Assembly: GCF_042242105.1 (NCBI RefSeq)
Contig: NC_092028.1
Location: 10,773,338 to 10,837,337, forward strand
From: Pempheris klunzingeri
Lineage: Eukaryota > Chordata > Actinopteri > Acropomatiformes > Pempheridae
Direction: 5' to 3'
Length of the DNA stretch: 64,000 nucleotides
The notes beneath the pieces are model-generated. The model saw only the letters and a list, made by a program, of their open reading frames with translations. It made no database searches and was not told where the DNA came from. Numbering within the stretch: position 1 is the first letter of the stretch; every line of letters starts with the position of its first letter. A program made the position numbers and the translations under genes. Below are positions 25,248 to 39,300 of this stretch, piece by piece.

Positions 25248-28200
25248 GTGAGTCTCATTCATGTTCATTTTACAAATAGAACGTCAGTATCAGGGGATGC
25301 ACACATTGATAACTTGACTGATATTCTTTGGATTTATTGAAAAAATTCATTTCACAACTTTGCACTCCAGATGTCAGACATTAAAAGCAGCTCTAGTTCT
25401 ATGTTCAGACAGTAAACTCTTTCACAATTATGACAGCAAAATAAGCAGTGCGTCAGACTCGTAGACAAGCTCGTGCATCATGGAAACTGCTGTGTCGTGT
25501 ATGATCAAGTGAACAGTCACACTACTCAATCATATACTCTAAATCTCTACAGTAATGATGAGGCTCGAAAACATCACCTGGAAACACGTTAAGGTACAGC
25601 AGGTATAAAATGTACCTTATGGCAATGACGTTTTTGTGCACCTGTTGATCATCTTCAAACAAATGTCATTTGATATGTTACATACCTAGAAGTCTCTTCT
25701 ATGTTTTTTAATCCTTGAGATGATTGAGTTTTCTTTTTGTACATCTTGAAATCAAACCAGTAAGGCTTCTAATGGACTCTGCAGCCTTTAGAAGTGAGAG
25801 GAGAGGCCTCACAATACCATCACAGGGGAACTTAAAGTGATCCTTTTAGTTTGAAAAAGGACAATTTCATTGTGAGGGGAACAGTATTGATCTATCTTGT
25901 CACTTTGACCTAATCTTGTCTTTTACTCAGACAGCCCTGGTGGCCTTTTCAGAACCACTCAGGAAAACAACATTGACCATTGAACTGTTGAAATAAATAC
26001 TTACACTGAGACATTTCACCCAGAAACGGTCCAGTAGAGCGGAACCACCAGCTATACTTAATACTACTTAATACTTACAAGTAGTAGGTATGATATTGGC
26101 TGGCCAAGTGTAGATAGTCAATAGAAAACTTAGTGAGCTGCTGGTGATTAGCTATAATTGTGGTGCCTTTTGTCTGTCTGTGTCTGACAAAGTGCCCTGA
26201 ATGTTTACTCAGAGTCACGCCGAGATCATTCAGGTCTGCAGTTGGAAATAGAGACTGAAATTCCTGCAGAAGACAGAAAAGTAGTCAAAACAATGATGTG
26301 GTCGATCTGTAGCTGATCCATCACATGAACCGTGAAATATGATATGCTTTGCAAAGATGTGGATTCCAAATTAAAATATGGAAAAAAACACAACATGGTA
26401 AAACAAAAAAAATCTGAAACAAAGCCAACCTGGAGGTTGTCTGGGATGTGATGGTAGCGTGGGAATAATTCTTTGCACTGGCTGACTGCTTCTCTGTGGG
26501 TTGGCTCGTGACAAGCAAAAGGTGAAACTAGGTTATGTATTGATTAGTTTTCACATAGTACAGAATAGTTTCACAGAGGAGAAAAAGAAGGAAATTAAGT
26601 GAACCTGTTCGGTGGAAGGACTGAGTCAAAACAGTCACCTACAGTCCCAGCATGCTGAAACAAAAGCCTGTTGCATGAATCGCTTCAGCGAGACGAACTC
26701 AGCAGGTCCTCAAAAAAAGTAAATTACGTCACAAATGTTTATAAATGGGCACTTCCCTCAATAGACTGAATTTATGTAACATTCTGTGATTTCCATGACA
26801 GGAGTTTCAAACAAATATAATGACAATCAGATTTACGTTTATTATAATTTGTGGCAGAAAAATGCATGTTTAGGTTACATAATTAGCATCTACTACTTTC
26901 ATACAAACCTTTTATAGACAGTAAGGCTTATTACCTCTTTGACCAGTTATGACCAGCATATAATGGAAAATGACTCAGACCACTTTGTATAATTGCTCCA
27001 CTAGATGCCCTCTGCCAGACCATATCTGGGCATAAGGCTCTGGTATTCACACTGCGTGTATGATTTCTTTTAGAGGCAGATGTAAGAGTGTGTCTCATCA
27101 GGGGTGATTACCAAAGGCTTTAGGGGAAGCGGACACTTCTGCATCTTAATCCCACTCTCCCCACCCAACCTGCTTGTCTTCGTCTTTCTCTCTGTGCCTC
27201 TTTTGGGATTAACAGTCAGGACGTCTCCAGGAAGCCGTTCATTACAAAACGACTCTACATTTCTTATTTTAGCGTGGGAGATTATGACTGACTATTAATC
27301 TGTGATTTATGAGATTAGGGAAGAGTTAGTGATGCAGAGATACAGTATGGATTTCCACGACACTGCAAAGTCCCACACAAGTTCACGTATTAATGTCCGT
27401 GCAATATGCCAAAGCCAGGACATTTGCGAATATGTTACATGCACATTTCATCTACAAACATATTTCATATCAATTACTTAGATGATTACTTCCACAATAA
27501 ATTGAAAGACAGATTACTCAGATGTGTCCAAAGAAATTCAGTTTATCTTAATAAAAAACTGAAAAAAAGCAAATACTTACCTATAAGTGGCTGAAAGATA
27601 AGTTACTTAAATCATGAATTGACACTAATCATTTCAGTACTAATCTGTAGAGACAAAATGCTGTATGCATAGATATTTGCACCACACATCTCAACAGGCT
27701 ATCTTCTCCTTTTATTTTCTATGTCTGGACTAGATTACACAGATAATCTGTGTGGGGTAAACTGTGTAAAAACCTGCAGTTTCTCAAATATGTTCCTGTA
27801 ATTAATGAAATCTTTGTGTTCTCAGTGTAGTGTTCTTGGGGCAAATCATTAGGAAAATAAGTGGGATAAAGTCAAACCCAAAAGCTTTTAAAAAAATACT
27901 TTTTGACCCCAGCCTTTGACCGCAGACTTCTCTTGTCCCCATTTATGTTCTCGCTCAGAAATATGAACCAAATAAATCTCAACCAAAGGTCACCTCTTAC
28001 ACCTTATTTAGGATCTACTTAAAATCAAATATAAATGTTGCATTGCTGGCCTTACCCGTTCTGACTCATGTTATAAGAGCACTTAATACTGTACACTAGC
28101 CCCCCTCATCACCCTGTCTCTGGTGACTCTCTCCCCTTCGCTCCAGCACCTAAATGCCACAGGAGATGTGTTCCTATGGAAACTGGCTTTAGTGAAAGTC

Positions 28201-30076
28201 CCCTGTTTTACCTGGTGACCATTAACTGGTTTGTAGCGTGTGTGTCTCATCTCTGCTGTAACACATCAGTACCTGCTCTCTGCCTCTCCCAGCCTCCTGT
28301 TCATCAGATCTTTTTTTTTAAAATCCTAAACATCATTTGCACCATTGATGATGGATTGTTGGCTGCTTGTGTCTTCCTTTTATAGATACGTCTCGGAGGT
28401 AGAAGACCTTATTTCACAGCTGTGTTGTTGGTTGGTTGGAAGCCAAGGACACCTGTTTGGAAACAGACCACATACAAAACATAAAACTGTAATCCTCACA
28501 TAGAGTGCACGTACATGTAAATATATATGTGCCTGTGTGAGTGTCATTACAGAGAGACAATGATAGATAGATGCTCTCCTCTTGATTATGCACAATTATT
28601 TTAAATTGAGTGTGTTAATTTCCTTGAAATGGTATTGAAGTTGAATAACAGAGACTCCAGGAGTCCGTTTTACTTTTGACAGGTTCAGTTACTGTGAGAT
28701 GTGATGCAGGAAAAGTCTTAGAGCAGGAATTTTAAGACAATCTGCATGATGGCAAACTTAAGTTTATGTTTTGAAGACCAGGACAAGCATACCTAATACG
28801 AAACAACGTTAATGCCAAGTTCCTGAGAACTGATTTGGCTTGACTGGTGCTGACATCTGGTAGTGGATTCATCCGAAAAACCTGCTGCAATAAAGCGATT
28901 ACGCAACAGAAATCCTTTATATATATTAGATACAAAAAGGTAAAAAACACACACATAGCTACTACAACATTCATCTTGGATTTACTAAATACTGTTTATC
29001 GCAGGTTTTGTGATGGAAAGATTATGTGACAGGATTTTCTTTGAATTCTGGACAGACAGTTTTATATAATCGGAAAAAACCATGAGCTGTGCTCATGTCA
29101 TTTAAGACTCAAGTTGTTGAGTTTCCAGTTTTTCAAAGAAAAGCAGTTTTGAGCTGTTGGGAAATGGGAAAATTGTAGTCAGACAGTGATCAAATGATAT
29201 TCAAAAACATTTTGTTCTAGGTTTATTTTCTATACTTGGCTTCTATATTTCTATACTCTATACTGGCCAACATAATAATAACAAAAATGAAAGTGGCACA
29301 GTGTGGTAGATAAGTTCAGTTAAGTCCTTACATCTATTTGTGACTATAAGCCCCAGTGACAATGTAGCTCAGGTCTAGGGAATGTTTATTTTCATAAATG
29401 GTTTTAAGTTGCTGTTATAAAAAAGATTACCAGCGAACTACATTTAAGAAATTGGAAAAACTCTCATTTAAAAGCAAATGCATCACCATAAATAAACTAA
29501 CAATTTTCCAACCAAAAATATTGTTACACCCATGTACGTTTTAAGTCAAATGGATTTCCCTTCTGAATTAAATCAACATCCATTTACAGTCATTTCAGTG
29601 ACATACAAAAAAGCAGTAATGGCATAATACTAAATACTATTTGCAATACATGTAAGATAAAGCAGATAGACAAGCATCCTCACTAACAACAGCAACTAGG
29701 AAGTCTTATATTAGGAAACTTTTAGATTGTCTAATCAGAACCACAACTTCTTGTTCCTCAAGTCATTTTGCAGAATCAAATCAGGATTAAGTCTAAATCC
29801 TCATCTATATCTTACTTAAACAACACACAGAAGCCAGATCAGAAGATTAGGCCCACAGTATATTGTTTAAACATGTGAGGAGATTAAGTGTGACAAAACA
29901 AGCTTAGATTAGGTTTACAAAAGCGTTAAAGAAGGGTCACGTTATGCATTTATTGAAGTACGTCTCCCCAATCTGTGCACTGTTAAACCCCCATTTAGAG
30001 GTTTATGTGTGCTTAATGCAATGTTCTTGCATGAGCTTGCATGGGCTGATTCTGTTACTGTCTGTCTCTCCCACAG

Positions 30077-30186
30077 TTGTCTTCTCAGTGGCCAAAACAT
30101 CACCTTCATGGTGGAGGCCTGATCTTTGGGAGCAGGGCAGTGTCTAGCCTCCCACCCACACCCCATACCAGTGCATCATTGGTGCC
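30077..30186 (+). other. 5' UTR part of the kcnj4 exon carrying the start codon
   Basis: A good acceptor (pyrimidines then CCACAG) precedes 30077 and the exon runs to the donor after 30209. An upstream ATG at 30108 opens a four-codon uORF (M-V-E-A-stop at 30120-30122), well ahead of the real start at 30187. Confidence 0.6.
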
Positions 30187-33100
30187 ATGGGATCAAGCAG
30201 GGCCAACAGGTGAGGGTTTTACTCTGAAAGCAGCAGCTTGGACCACATTTGAATTTTTAATCATGTCATTCATTTGTCATTTTATTAAATGGTCCTGGTG
30301 AGTTTTGACAAATGTCTGAACTTTGAATTACAGTATTCCAGTATTATTATTCCTTTGCCACTTACACTATTCTGTATTAGTGAACTTGCTGTACGGTTGG
30401 TTGAGTCCCAAAAGACAAAGAAATGAAAAATGAGGGTGTGCCAATTCATAGCACTATTTTGCCATCCTGGCTTTCTTTTTTTAGTGTTACAGCACACATT
30501 TGATTTCTAAGAATTTTCCTGGAACCTGCTATTGTTTTGAACAATGATTCTGATTCTGATTGGACTCAATGTTTCATTTATTCTATAAATCTGTTGATAA
30601 TATAAATATCTGTTGATCCACTTTATTATGCAGCACTTACAGCTTCACTGGCAGCCTTGTGATGCTTTATAGAAACAATTTTGTCCTGTCTGTTATCTTA
30701 TCCGGAAGTCTTAACACGGCCAGTAAGAATGGGCTTGTTAATTTGGTGAGTTGGCCTGGGTGAGTCAGGCCCAGCTCAGAGATATTTACGGCAAGCAGAT
30801 CCTCAGAAAGGCCAAGGCCGTCCTACACTGTCCTGACCAGCCGTACATGAAGAGCTCTTACCTTCAGGCAGCTGCAACAGATCAGATCGCCTGCTATGAA
30901 AACAAGAAAACTGAAAGTTGTCTTACTACTTTAATGGCCATGATTACATACATTGATATCCTGGCACATGAGCGTAGTATTTTGATTTTAAACTACCTCA
31001 TTTCTGATATGGCCTTGGGACTGTTTAATTGTCTCACAGTTGTCTGTCAGCCTTGTGTGGTTGTGCAGCTGTCAGTGTGGTGTGGAAGCCCATACACATT
31101 TTTTCCTTACAGCACAATAAAGACTGACCTCATCTGCACAAAACCTTTGAAAGACAGATTGATTAGTCATGAAAGGGGCAAGATTCAGTCCTCTATCCAT
31201 CTGATCTCTTAATTATCACTGGGTTAATGAATGATTAAAAGAGTTTTAATAATAATTTACACTTAAACAGTAATATATACGTCGCTCCATCTCATAATGG
31301 GTTGTCTGATTAACACTGGGTCAGATAAAATCCTATAATCAGGGATGACAGCAATCCTTATCACATAGCTAAACTGAACTCACCTTCCTAGCTGGTAATC
31401 CTCCATGTAAAGGAGAGGGACAGGTTAGGTTGACTGATACACTCAGGTGACTAGGATGTTGGTCAGTTTGACTAGATTGTTTGCGTTTGGGACATAAATA
31501 TATGTCTTATCATTGCATTCACCAATGAGTTTTCCCTTAAGTTGGCTGTCTCTCATTTAATAGCTCTCACATCCCTTGTATTCTTAACAAGTCAGGTATT
31601 ATCTTCCTATCTCTCTATGAGAGGGGGCATCGTGTCTCTGTGTGCTTTAAATGGAAACTGGAAAGTACACAAGGATCAATGAGATTACTGGCTCTATAAA
31701 TTGTCTTCATGTTATTTTTTCCTCTTACTATGTTGTGCACACTACAATTTGAATCATGTAGTTCCAACAACAATCTGGTACACACTTGTTTGTTGTAAAC
31801 AGGGGGAATCTCCCGAATATTAGCAGTGCAAGACGAGGCTGGCAAATGTTTAATAAAAGGCAAATATTGCCTGTGTTAATCAGCCTCGAGTCAGTACAAA
31901 CTTCACACAATCATTTTCATTTATAAGCTTGGCAAGTAGTCTTAAATCACATACTAGTATCTAATCATCTTTTTGTATAAATTGAATGTCACCAAATTCA
32001 TTTACCAAATGTTTGAATCCTAATCTCCCCCTCTCTTTTGGTCTACCAGATATAGCATTGTGTCAGACATTTTACCTGAGGAGGAACGCCAGAAGATCTC
32101 TAGTTTAAGACTCCAGAACGGCCACGGTTCCCCCAGCATCCGACTGCACTCAGCCTGCGACACAGAGACAGACGACAGTAGGAGGAGGTCAGGAGCCTCT
32201 GCTACTGGGCCCAGCACAAGAGGACAAAAAGGGATGAACAACTACAACGGGAAGATTCTGACAAGGGGCTCCAGCCAATTACGGAGCCGGTTTGTAAAGA
32301 AAAATGGACAATGTAATGTGTTATTCACCAACATGGATGAAAAGAGTCAGCGCTACCTTGCTGACATCTTCACCACCTGCGTGGACATCCGCTGGAGATA
32401 CCTGCTGCTTATATTCTGCACCACCTTCATGGTCTCGTGGCTTTTCTTCGGCATTATCTTTTACACTGCCTCCCTGGCACATGGGGATTTTGACGAGCAC
32501 CCTACGATGAAGGGTGATGGGCTGGTGGTGGGGGGGCTGTATGGACCCACCTCTGGACACACAGCTGGAGGGCAGACACAAAGGATACCTTGCATACTTC
32601 ATGTCCAGGGCTTTGTTGGGGCGCTCCTCTTCTCCATGGAAACCCAGACCACTATTGGTTATGGCTGGCGCTGTGTTACGGAGGAGTGCCCTGTTGCTGT
32701 GATAACAGTGGTCATCCAGTCCATTGTGGGCTGCATCATTGACTCTTTCATGATTGGCACCATCATGGCCAAGATGGCGCGGCCAAAGAAGAGGAACCAG
32801 ACCCTTATGTTCTCTAAAAATGCAGTCATCGCCCTCCGTGATGGCAAGCTATGCCTCATGTGGAGGGTGGGCAACCTGCGAAAAAGCCAACTTGTGGAGG
32901 CTCACGTCCGTGCCCAGCTCATTCGTTCATATGTCACAGCTGAGGGTGAGTTTATTCCCATGGAGCAGATGGACCTCAATGTGGGCTATGATGAGGGCAC
33001 AGACAGGCTGTTTCTAGTATCCCCACTGGTTATAGTCCATGAGATAGATAAAGACAGCCCTTTGTATACATTAAGCCAAGCTGATCTGGAAAAGGATGAC

Positions 33101-33664
33101 TTTGAGGTTGTTGTGATCTTGGAGGGGATGGTAGAGGCCACGGCCATGACCACCCAGTTCCGTAGCTCCTACCGTGCAAGGGAGATCTGCTGGGGTCACA
33201 GGTTTGAGCCTGTGATCTATGAGGACCGAGACCGCTACAAGGTGGACTATGCTCGCTTCCACAACACCTATGAGGTGCCATCAACGCCCCATCTCAGCGC
33301 CAAAGAGCTTGACGAGGCCGCAAGCCGACCATCCTCTCCTGCTTCTCCCACCTCTGCATGTAGAACCACACAAGACTTGATTCCCAGGTCGCTGAGCGCC
33401 TTTTGTTATGAGAACGAGGTAGCAATAAGTGGTGGGGAGGAAGAGGAGGACATCTTTGACTCTCGGCAGGAGCGGGCAGAGGAGAGGAGGACTTCAGTTT
33501 CTGTAGACTTCCAAAACATGTTCCAGGACACTGCGACCACAACATCGGGCAGTCAAAGCGTCATGTGTGTTTTGGACATGGACAATAACCAGATGGAGTT
33601 TGACATCCTACAGACTGCCATCCCTCTTGATCCAGTGAGCTACAAAAATGAGCAAGAGATCTGA
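30187..33664 (+). CDS. kcnj4: Inward-rectifier potassium channel, Kir2 subfamily (Kir2.3-like), 2 coding exons, 545 aa
   Basis: Exons 30187-30209 and 32050-33664. The ATG at 30187 sits in GCCATGG context. Joining gives [13 protein letters not shown], the conserved Kir2 N-terminus; the split codon is R8. The order is: unusual ~70-residue Ser/Arg-rich insert (14-90), [12 protein letters not shown]1 (~125-148), pore helix with TTIGYG (GYG 211-213), M2 with the rectification Asp at 239, PIP2-binding RPKKR, cytoplasmic domain, and the ER-export motif FCYENE (459-464). The acidic sites needed for strong rectification are present (D239 and the Glu in EGEF and ILEGMVEA). Kir2 channels set resting potential in neurons and muscle. 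At 545 aa it is longer than human Kir2.3 (445). The tail [13 protein letters not shown] resembles Kir2.3 more than other Kir2s, and synteny with sox10/kdelr3 supports kcnj4. The PDZ-binding serine is missing. Confidence 0.93.
30210..32049 (+). other. Intron of kcnj4 splitting the conserved Kir2 N-terminus
   Basis: The donor GTGAGG at 30210 and acceptor CTACCAG ending at 32049 enclose 1,840 nt. An open frame without a recognised product lies at 30751-31212 (see rejected items). Nothing else was seen. Confidence 0.8.
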
Positions 33665-36330
33665 AGAGTGCAGGGAGAGTGGATTCTCATGTATCTCTCT
33701 TTTTTCACCCACTTATCCTTTCATCTTTATCTGCAGTGAGTTGGACCTGAAGATGGATTTCTTCGTGAATTGTTCAACTTTAGATTGCATGTACAGAAAT
33801 GTAAACCCCCTTTTGCCTTGCCAGTGTTGTTCAGTATTTGTATTTGTTTGTTTCTTCTTCTCACTGAGATAGACATTAAGAAAAAGAGGAACTTGTTTTC
33901 CAGAATAACTTCTGGCACATGCAACTGCACTCATTGAAGAGCCATAACAATCAACCAGACTGATTCTGCAGAAGGACAAAGAATATCTGACAAAGCCCTG
34001 ACAGGCTTTTGGCTCCCTTTTATTGTGATTCAATAACCAAAGGAAAGCACAACAGCAGGAAATATCCAGAAACTTGAGTCATGTTTTAGACTGTATGTAC
34101 ATTTTGCATAGTTTAAATTTACTTTATCTACGAATTTAATTTTTTTCTGTGAATGTAAACAAGAGATTTTATGAAAGCAATAGCAGTTTTGGTGTAATTC
34201 TTCCTTTTTGAAGAGGTCTGAGCTCAAGAGTAAGTCTCAAGCTCAGTGGTCAGTTTTTAAGATGCACTGTTATTATCAAAGTGTGATCGATTCATGCTTG
34301 ATAATCTCCATGTTGTTCATTTGTCATCATGCCTGCAATAGTTTCTAGCAAAGTCTGCTATTTGCACTTTTATGTGACTGCCTATTTTCTTAAATCTTCC
34401 CCAGTAAAACATGAAAACCCTCAGTTTGTTTAAGAGTTTTAGTATATATTAATGAGGAAATACTGTTGTTGATTCTGCGATGAAGTATACCAGCAAGACC
34501 ATTCCAAGTGCAATCATTAAGACAATAGCTACTGAAAAATGTCTTGATTCACTGCGCTCTAGGAAGACATTTTAATCTTTATTTTCAAAGCATATTTTTC
34601 ACTCTGAAAACAAAGTTGAGTTATACAAGAATGCATTGAAAACAAAACTGAACATTTAACTTAGTAGTAACAAACACCTATATAAAATAGATAATAAAAA
34701 GAGTCTAATATAGATAATATTAGTGTCATCCATATAAAGCTAAGTAGTCCTTTACAGATCACTACACAAGCTACTTCTTGGTTTGTTTCTTGTGGAGGCT
34801 GCAGCCAGTGATAACAGGAGCAATACTGAGAAATGGCTTGGATTCATGTCCGTGCTGTTGTTGTTCGCCAAAGGTGTGGAGTTGGAGAGCAGAGCGGGGT
34901 GCACGCAGCCAAAGTGCACTCATTGTCTTTGATAGTGGAAAGTAAAAGCTACTCTACAGCACATCAGGAAATAAAGGGATGAAAGTTGAGGAGTATAGGG
35001 TCTGGAAACGTGCAATAAGTCACTGGACTGGGAGAGTGAGGACAAAGACAAGCGTAAGTGTATGTCAGGTAAAATGCCGTGAAGGAAGTTGTTGCGATGT
35101 TTATAAAATATGTGACATTAAAAAAGAAAAAAACAACAACTTTTGAGCCACTTGTTGCGGTGGCTGCAGGTTCAAGCATAAAAATCAATATTACTGTTTT
35201 ATCAAAAGTGGCAAATCTCTCCCATATGGTACTTTAAGCAAACTGAAACCAACAAATGTTTAAATACCATTTAGCCATGTTGTGGACAGCAACCATTAGA
35301 ATATGGAATTAATGTATTTTTCCTTGCCATCTTTAGATAGAGTCATGCAGCTGCTCCACCTGATGATACTGTAAATCCCATTCTTGAATTTTTTCTGTTT
35401 TTTTTTTTTTTTCATTTTGGAATTTGTTTTTGCTGGTTGTAATGCTTAAGCAGGTGTGTGTGTGTTTATAAATCAGCTGTATGTATGTGAAAGCGAGATC
35501 CTGTGCATATGAGCAACTAGCATTCAATAGTATTAGTAAATTTATATTGTCTTTATTTTCAGTGAAAAACTTGCTAAGTATACAGGAACATAATAAGTAT
35601 ATCTAACTGTTTAATTAACTACCATACACTGCCAGCCAAAACAAAAACACAATTTTGCAATTATAGTTTAATCTAAATGCTTCTCCCGTGGTGCTGTACA
35701 TGCCGGCTCACTGGTAAATGTTTTACTGGGACACCTAAATGGAAATGAGCCATCATCAGTTCTTCTTGTGCATTCTCTGTTATATTCTCTGCTGTGAAAA
35801 GGATCTACAGTATTGATGGGCTCTCAGTAACACATAAACAGGGAGGTCTGTAATCTAGTGACTAAGTGGATAAAATTAAAATGAAATAAAAAGACAAATA
35901 AATCTGAATAAAAACTTGATAACACTTCATAACATAATTATTATTATTAAATTTGCTTAAGGTCAACCAAAAAAATAAAGAATAAATCAAAGAGAAATAT
36001 TCAAAAGGTTGTGACTGGCAGTGTATAACTATTTCTGTAATGTTGGTTTGGAGGTGTGTGACATGAGTAGAGAAGGGGAGCCAACTTGAGCACAGGAAAA
36101 CAACCACTGTAAATGTCATTTTGTGTAACAGACAAGTATTTTGTTACCTTTGCTTCCAGCTTTGTATAAATCTATTGATTTTCAAACCCCTGCTTGGAGA
36201 TAAACATGCACTAAGCAAAGTATTGAACTAATTGAAATAAGCTAAAAAGAAAAAAAAATCTCAAGTACAAAGCACTTTATTTTTCCTTGTACACATTTTG
36301 ATGTTGCAAATAAATATTTATATTGTTTTG
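33665..36330 (+). other. Probable long 3' UTR of kcnj4, polyadenylation signal at 36309-36314
   Basis: AT-rich non-coding sequence follows the stop codon. The hexamer AATAAA at 36309-36314, in CAAATAAATA context and followed by a T/G-rich stretch, is a strong end site; earlier sites may also be used. No exon is seen. Confidence 0.45.
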
Positions 36331-39300
36331 GTTGTTTTGGAATTTTTTGAAACGTCATCCCGGTAAAATATCCATAAAATGCCAAAGCACAGATCGAGCA
36401 TCTTTCTGAGGCAGCTATTGGTGTTGGAGCTTCAGAGGGTTTGAGCAGAAAACACTGAAGCGTACGCTCCCTCTAGTGGTGTACTGTTAAAGTAGCAGAG
36501 AAGTTCACAGCGGGATTATCAGGGCTTCCTTCAAGAAAGTTCTGTTTGCACTAGTTGTGTGTGTGTGTGTGTGTGCTGGTAAGACAGCTAAAAACACTGA
36601 ATTTCCTGGAGATGTTAACAAGGTGAGGAGGAAGCAGACCGCTGGGAGGCATTGCAGTGGTTGTATCATCTCACGAGAGACAGCATAATGGTTCCGGAGA
36701 GCTCAAGGCATCGTCACATCGCCTCACAAGTCCAGTAAACTTGACCCTGGAGATTCCCCTTTCTCAACAATACTGTGTATGGCTTATGTTGCACTGATCG
36801 GACATATATGTTTAGAATGGGTAGTTGATAATGATGCACGGAGGAATTCTTTGTCTTTCTATGAACCATTATGAATATATTAAAAAAACAAGTTGAGAGA
36901 AGAATGTGCTCTGAGTTTGCTCAGCCTTTAGATTTACAGCAGTATTTCTCCTACATTTGTCCTGGTGCGTCAAATAATCTAAAAAGTCTGATAATTACCT
37001 TCATATGTTAACTGAGCTCTTGCCATGTTAACTAACTACATTTTTTATCAGTTAGAGAAAAACTCTGATTACTCTGTGCATCTTTCCGTCTTTTACACTG
37101 TTTTAGAGTTATAGAATTAAGATTTGAATGGCCAAACTGTTATAAAAAAATTGTTGCATTTGATTCTGATGAGTTGCTGCTTTTTCCATTTTATGGTACT
37201 TAAGAAGGTTTTTGTAAGCAATCCAATCCTGGAAGAAACCTGTGGGTGCTCTGTCACATTATTTCTCTATTCAAACTAAACTTATGGTTTAGGATTTGTC
37301 TGCAGTACAGCCACAGTTACACACATGCAGAAAATGTGCACCTTTGCTTATTTCAACTCAGTGCTTATGTGGTAGAGTTGGAGCAAGCAACAAACGATCT
37401 GATCTGATAGAAAGATTTTTTTTTCATGGGAAAAAGCACCTGAACACGTGAAGAGATCACTGTAGATAACAGACTTAATTTCAAATTGGACCCATGACTT
37501 GTAAAATTTTCCACAGAACAGTGTCCATGCTAGGGACGTACAACATATAATGTGTTGGACTCAAGTCTTAGAGGCCTCCAAACTGCTCAGAGTTGAAGAA
37601 TTTAAAATGAATTGGGCACCAAAATGAATGTAGCAAAGCATTCATGTAATGGAGGCCAGTGTCCCCTGCTGGCCAATCGTCAGACATTTGGTCTTGAATG
37701 GCTTTAACACAAGCACACAAACGGTAGATGCCTGGTTACCCAATACGAAGCACTACCACATTTGAATAATCTGATCAGAATTTCTTAAAGATGTTGTGAG
37801 CTGTAGCACAGTCACCTCTTGATCTGTTGATGAAGAGGGTTTCAAAACTGACCGGCTTATGACAGCCAAATGCTGTAGATTACTAGAAATCTTTTCACAC
37901 TGTAAAGCCAACATTAAGAGCACAATTTAGTCAATGAAGAATGTAAAAAAATGTTTTTCAGATAATATAAAAATAGTAGGAAATCCAAAAAAGCCTTTAT
38001 TGAAGCTCACTTTCATATAATATAGTATAGTATATATAGTTTTTGTCTCTCTAAGTTTAGTTAGCTTTAGTTACTTTAGAGCTTCAGTTACTCGTAGCAA
38101 AAGAAGTAGAAGAGGAAAAGGAAGGATTTGAAAGAGACGACACCTCAAACTTATTGTACAGTGGCTGGTTGTACCACTGAAGAATTCCACAGGGGGTTCA
38201 GCAAAGCTCAAGCTCATTGCCTGAAATGAAACGTGCTTTGGGGAGCATGCAGCAACACACAGAGCAGCTTGTCAGGAAACAGCTCACTGCATGTCCTGAT
38301 CTCAGACATTTTGAGGATATCAGGTCTGCATTTTGTCAGAAAACACTGACAGCTGCTTGATAGAGTGTACTTTCCCTTTTCCTCTGATCAATATGTAAAG
38401 CATCCCCATATTTCAGTCATTACATGTCCCTATCCCATAATTAAATCATTTCTGTCCAGATTTTAATTAAGTTAAAATCAGCCTGTGTCTGGCTCACAAG
38501 AGGCTCGCCCATTCAGCCCTCATGATTGTCCTGTCTTGATCTTCCTTTAATTATATATCCTCCATCTCCGCATGTCAGTCCGTTGCCGTTCCCATGCACA
38601 AGAGCCCTGACAGCAAAAACAGCCCACACACTGGACCTCTGAACCTCAGGAGAGCTGGAGAGACATTTCTGTCGGTGGAGGAAAAGATGAAAAGAGGGAA
38701 ATGGGGAGGAAGGGGCAAGCTGCTCAGTAAACACAGGCCTGGAGGCCATCAGCTTTTCATTAGCCAGTCAGTGAGTGAGTGAATGAGTGTGATCGGTGGA
38801 ATGGTAAAATAGGAGAAGCCATGCTGGGCCACATCGGCTATTAGAGTGATTTGGGGGCTTCAACTGACTCCTATTGTGCATTGTCTCCGACGTGAGCGAC
38901 CAGGGCGCAACAGTGGGCCTTTGTGTGGGACATTTAAATAGCTGTTAGCATGCTAATTATGAGATGTGTGTGTGTCTGTGTGTACCAGTGTGTGTCCATC
39001 ATTTTCTCGTGCTTTCCATGCCTCCACCTCTCTCCTGGGATTTACACCCCTCCAGTTCCTCTTCCTCTGTCACTTCTATCTTTCCCCCGAAGGCACTAAT
39101 GCACCATGATCTCTGTGTTACTGTCGTGACCCCTTCTTAGGCTCCTTCCTGTTCTTTCAATTTTCCCTCACTTCTGTCTGTTCCTAAATCTGTGCGCTTG
39201 TTCAGTTCCTTTTTTTTTTTTTTAATGAATCAGCTGCTTCTGATTCTTCTACCCTTTGACCAGTTTCGCCATCACTCCAACGTTTAAACATTAAGCCTCT

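Noticed and set aside
30751-31212. 153-codon open frame in the kcnj4 intron
   Set aside because: It starts with TTG, not ATG, I recognise no domain in it, and the composition drifts to AT-rich hydrophobic runs. The first 40 codons look somewhat coding-like and could be a remnant, but I cannot support a gene.
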